A stretch of 64,000 nt of DNA, from contig NC_135251.1 in NCBI RefSeq assembly GCF_964204865.1, positions 21,948,001-22,012,000 on the forward strand. The letters run 5' to 3'. A model generated the notes under the pieces. That model saw only the letters and a program-made list of their open reading frames with translations, was not told the origin of the DNA and searched no databases. The DNA is from Styela clava. Taxonomy: Eukaryota > Chordata > Ascidiacea > Stolidobranchia > Styelidae. This document shows, piece by piece, positions 60,733 through 64,000 of the stretch; within the stretch, counting starts at the first letter, position 1; each line of letters begins with the position of its first letter. The translations under genes were made by a program, and so were the position numbers.

Positions 60733-63534
60733 AAACAGTTTTAACTGAATAATGTTCGTAACTTTACTGTATATTCCGCCGCCTTACTTGGTCCTTAATT
60801 AAAGCACCTGATATGGCTGACATAAGGCCGGTTATTTTTCGCGTGCAATTACACATTATGTTAGCCGGACAAATAAACGTGATGGATTAAAATTGGAATT
60901 CGACGTAATGTGTCGTTTATGAAAAAAAATTTCGATAGAGCTTCATATCTACCCTACTTCCTAATTTTCAATCCCTTTGTCATGCCGATTAAAATAATTG
61001 CCTTACGCAAGGTTCAACCGCTCAGTCGTGAAATATGGAGCGTGATAAAATAGGTATTGATGTAATAAAACTGAGGACTATATGAAATTTAATGAAGAAC
61101 TATAAATACGTGGACGTGAATTACAGATATTAATGAATGAAGTATTGGACATGAATGGATCGTTTTGTTGTTGTTATTGTTGTTTAGTGGTGATATTCTT
61201 TTTCTTGTTGTTGTTATTTTTGTTGTTGTGAAACAATTCTATCGTTAATTATAGGACCAATTGCTTTGACAATTTCAGTGGTTGAAGATTGTATTTTTCG
61301 CTGGAAGGCTACTTTCATTTATTTCAAAAATTTCTGTGGGCTTTATGAGATTTGTCATTTGTGTGCGATGACGTCGTCGAAATTAAAAACTGCGAACCTA
61401 GTGGCGGTCTAGCGTTCGCGTTGGTTGTTTTCTAGCGGTCAGGCAAAGTCGTGAAGGCTCCGGTAAGGGTACTCTACTGTAAAAGATCGCATACCCGTGG
61501 TACTCGTGGTCGTTTTGATTTTCGTGTCCGCATATATCTGAGCATAGCTTTTCTTGTTTTAAATATAAATTTTTAATTTGCGTGAATTGCGCGATACGTG
61601 TATTACTGGACTCACACTCAATTTGCCATTCCAAAATTACCATTACCGTATTGTCAAATTTGATATTAACATGAATGGTCTTTCATTAAGCGCTTTACTT
61701 GCCCCGGCATTAAGTAGGCCAATTTAACCAATTAAATAGGGTGGGCTCTCTCAATATTGAAAACACATCCGGAAAAATTAATACAAAGATGATAATACTT
61801 CACACCAATAATTCAATATTACTACTATTGACTAAACATCCGATTTGAAAATTTCTTCTTATGAATTTTACTTTAGATATCAGAATAGATTACCGGTCAT
61901 TCTGAATAATAATTGACTTTGATCGGCTATGGGATTGTAATATGAATGCGCTCGTGGAAATTTTTGATAAAAGTTTTATTGAACAAATTGCCCGGCACCA
62001 AACCTCACACGAAATAACATTTACGCAATAGAAATCTTACAGGCAGCATATCCGGGGATACACCCCTTGTTTTTACTAAACCATGATTCATATATGACAA
62101 GTTTTTGAATGGAACATAACAAATTATAATATTTTATGGACGCTTTGTCATGGCGCCGTCGCGATTGTACCACATCGTATATTTGATAAAAACCAATAGA
62201 TAAATCAATATGAAAACATACACTAAAAAACTCCGCCTTGAGCTATTTCCACGAATAGAGTGGGAAATCATACAAGACACGCGTTTTGAGAATTTTCTAA
62301 TATATCTGCATTACCTACTGTGAACAAATAAAGTCGCGGCTAAAACTCGGGCCATGAGTGATGCATACTTGACATTCAATATCGGTGAGATTGTCTTGAA
62401 CACAACAAGTGACTAATGCGCGTATGCTTGACAGCTACTGGGAGTAATATAATCAGTGGCATATAGCTAGCCATCTGACTCCATCTTTTTTTTCAACTAT
62501 CCTAACTTCCCGTCGCATCATCAACCTGGGGACACATTTATATGAATATTTTCCTGACAAACACAGATGAAAATTATAACGTATACGTCATCGAATGATG
62601 TCACCTTATGGGGTTTGTAATCAAAATTTACCAGTATCAAATTAAAAAAATCAACCAAGGAAAATAATCTTTTCATAAAACTGACAAAACTAGATTCATG
62701 TAAAATATAATATTGTTTGTATTACGTTGTATTTAAACAATAAACTTTATATTATATAAAATTTATGCTAACAGGTTTATCAATTATTTCCCCTGGTTGA
62801 CGTTTTTTGCGCCATCGGTGATTTATAAATTACAATACCCTGCGGTGACATCAACCAATGACGTATTTATTTTGTGAATCTCCGTTGCTGTTAGTTGCTA
62901 GTTTAGTTTTGAACACAAGATGTCACGGGTTGTTTATTATTTATTTAACCACAGTGAAATACGGTAGTTTAAAAAACTGAGAATGACCATTGACGTCAAT
63001 GGATGATGTAAAGATATTGAGTTTGTATTCCTTCACTTCTGTATAATTTATAATAAAGTAATTGTAAAGTCAATACTGGTTTATTTCGCTTTGCTTTTCA
63101 TACAGTCTATCGACTATCTATACATATGTGACACGTTATAGTGGCGCTCATTACGCGTAATTCGTCCACATTGGGCCATTTAAAAATCAAAAATACGTCA
63201 CTTTTATGATGATCACAACCAAGTACAACAATACTTCTATGATGCATTGAGGGTTTGAGGCATTTAAAATATTGTATTGGGACTATTGAATATGCAAACA
63301 ATTGAACTACTGAGCATATAAAAAATGTTTTTCCGGGGTATTTTATTTTCACATGAAGCAAAATCTAACGACTTGCTTATCATCACGCCCCGTCCCGGGG
63401 TACGGCACCGTGATCATTATTTTTAACCCTACAGTGTGAGTGACATTAATTTTACAATTTCGAAATTGCTAAACATGTATTTCAACTACAAATAATTTAG
63501 AACATTCACAGACGAATTTGTTGTACACAATTGA
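60733..63534. other. intergenic with a CRE-like palindrome
   Basis: TTG-rich simple sequence lies near 61165-61230. A perfect 16-bp palindrome CCATTGACGTCAATGG sits at 62987-63002. No gene was recognised. Confidence 0.45.
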
Positions 63535-63902
63535 ATGTGGAAAGTGTTGCTGAAAATAGTACGGCTGCGGCGTGTGCTAAAAATTAATTGTAATAAATAT
63601 TTTTGGAAAAAATATTCAACTGTATTTAAAAATCATTCATCTGATAACCATAGAGTATTTTTTAAATTTATTTTAATATGCTATGTTTTATCATGTTCCG
63701 TTTTAATACAGTCAAATACGTAATTTGGCATCGGAAATTCCGATATGACGTTTATGAGCGAGAGAAGTTATCAGAACAATTATTAACGAGATTAAATATG
63801 TGGATTTTACCCCAACGAGACCACGATGCGGAACTGATGATGTTCAATCGCGAAATGGTGAAATTGTGGTCAAAGTTTAATTTTAGCTTTTTCCCAAAAT
63901 AG
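63535..63902 (+). CDS. possible small gene or terminal exon, unrecognised
   Basis: Two overlapping frames. The first (63535-63723) begins MWKVLLKIVRLRRVLKIN, which resembles a basic mitochondrial presequence, followed by a hydrophobic segment (FFKFILICYVLSCSVLI). The second (63678-63902) ends in a more protein-like charged region (KFRYDVYEREKLSEQLL, LPQRDHDAELMMFNREMVK) after a possible acceptor TTTTAATACAG. A donor at CGGC|GTGTGC could join them in phase, but this is weak. No family is recognised, and chance is possible. Confidence 0.25.
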
Positions 63903-64000
63903 CGTAAAGTCACGAATAGAAGCTTTTTTTTACCTCATAAAAATTACTTTCCCGTATTTATATATTCAACTGTCCTTTATGGATAAACTTTATTAAAAAG

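Overview
This is a AT-rich eukaryotic (metazoan) nuclear window with small spliced exons, GT-AG introns, long non-coding stretches, non-autonomous DNA transposons and a tRNA-derived SINE. The MED6, NME6, CSKMT and NDUFB4 homologues, plus secreted di-cysteine (galaxin-like) proteins with a C-terminal netrin-like domain, point to a marine invertebrate. An ascidian tunicate is my best guess, but the sequence alone does not prove it.

Two kinds of genes are present. (1) A conserved housekeeping block at 12.4-27.5 kb: MED6 (+, 7 exons, with one intron of about 8.75 kb) runs tail-to-tail into NME6 and CSKMT (-), followed by an intronless NDUFB4-like gene (-). In-frame splice sites join NME6 directly to CSKMT and the CSKMT part has no start codon of its own, so these two look like one fused mitochondrial protein. 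NDUFB4, NME6 and CSKMT are all known as mitochondrial proteins elsewhere. The shared 3' end of MED6 and CSKMT has been tandemly duplicated (about 210 bp).

(2) A dispersed family of four paralogous secreted proteins, called here A (6222-8637, -), B (33607-37164, +), C (40665-43379, -) and D (50031-53291, -). I reconstructed complete, frame-consistent exon sets for all four. Each has a signal peptide, one or more cysteine-rich modules of types a, b and c (CC pairs, galaxin-like), a short linker exon and a final exon that completes a netrin-like (NTR) domain. Module exons are almost all phase 1-1, which fits growth by exon duplication. B carries an internal a-b duplication. C and D share the minimal a-b-c-NTR layout. 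A is the most diverged. Combining galaxin-like repeats with an NTR domain in a local family is the most interesting system here. An extracellular matrix or mineral/tunic matrix role is inference only.

The rest is introns and intergenic DNA. It holds hAT-type elements with perfect 8-bp target duplications (28579-29055; 38387-38685; one nested inside a larger element at 54295-56042), several MITE/foldback elements (5368, 16360, 26768, 41895, 60663), two clear copies and one fragment of a SINE (31326, 58190, 32231), probable LINE 3' tails, and an ATC microsatellite. I found no recognisable gene in 1-6.2 kb, 27.5-33.6 kb, 37.2-40.6 kb, 43.4-50 kb (except a doubtful Cys-rich ORF) or 53.3-64 kb (except a doubtful terminal ORF).
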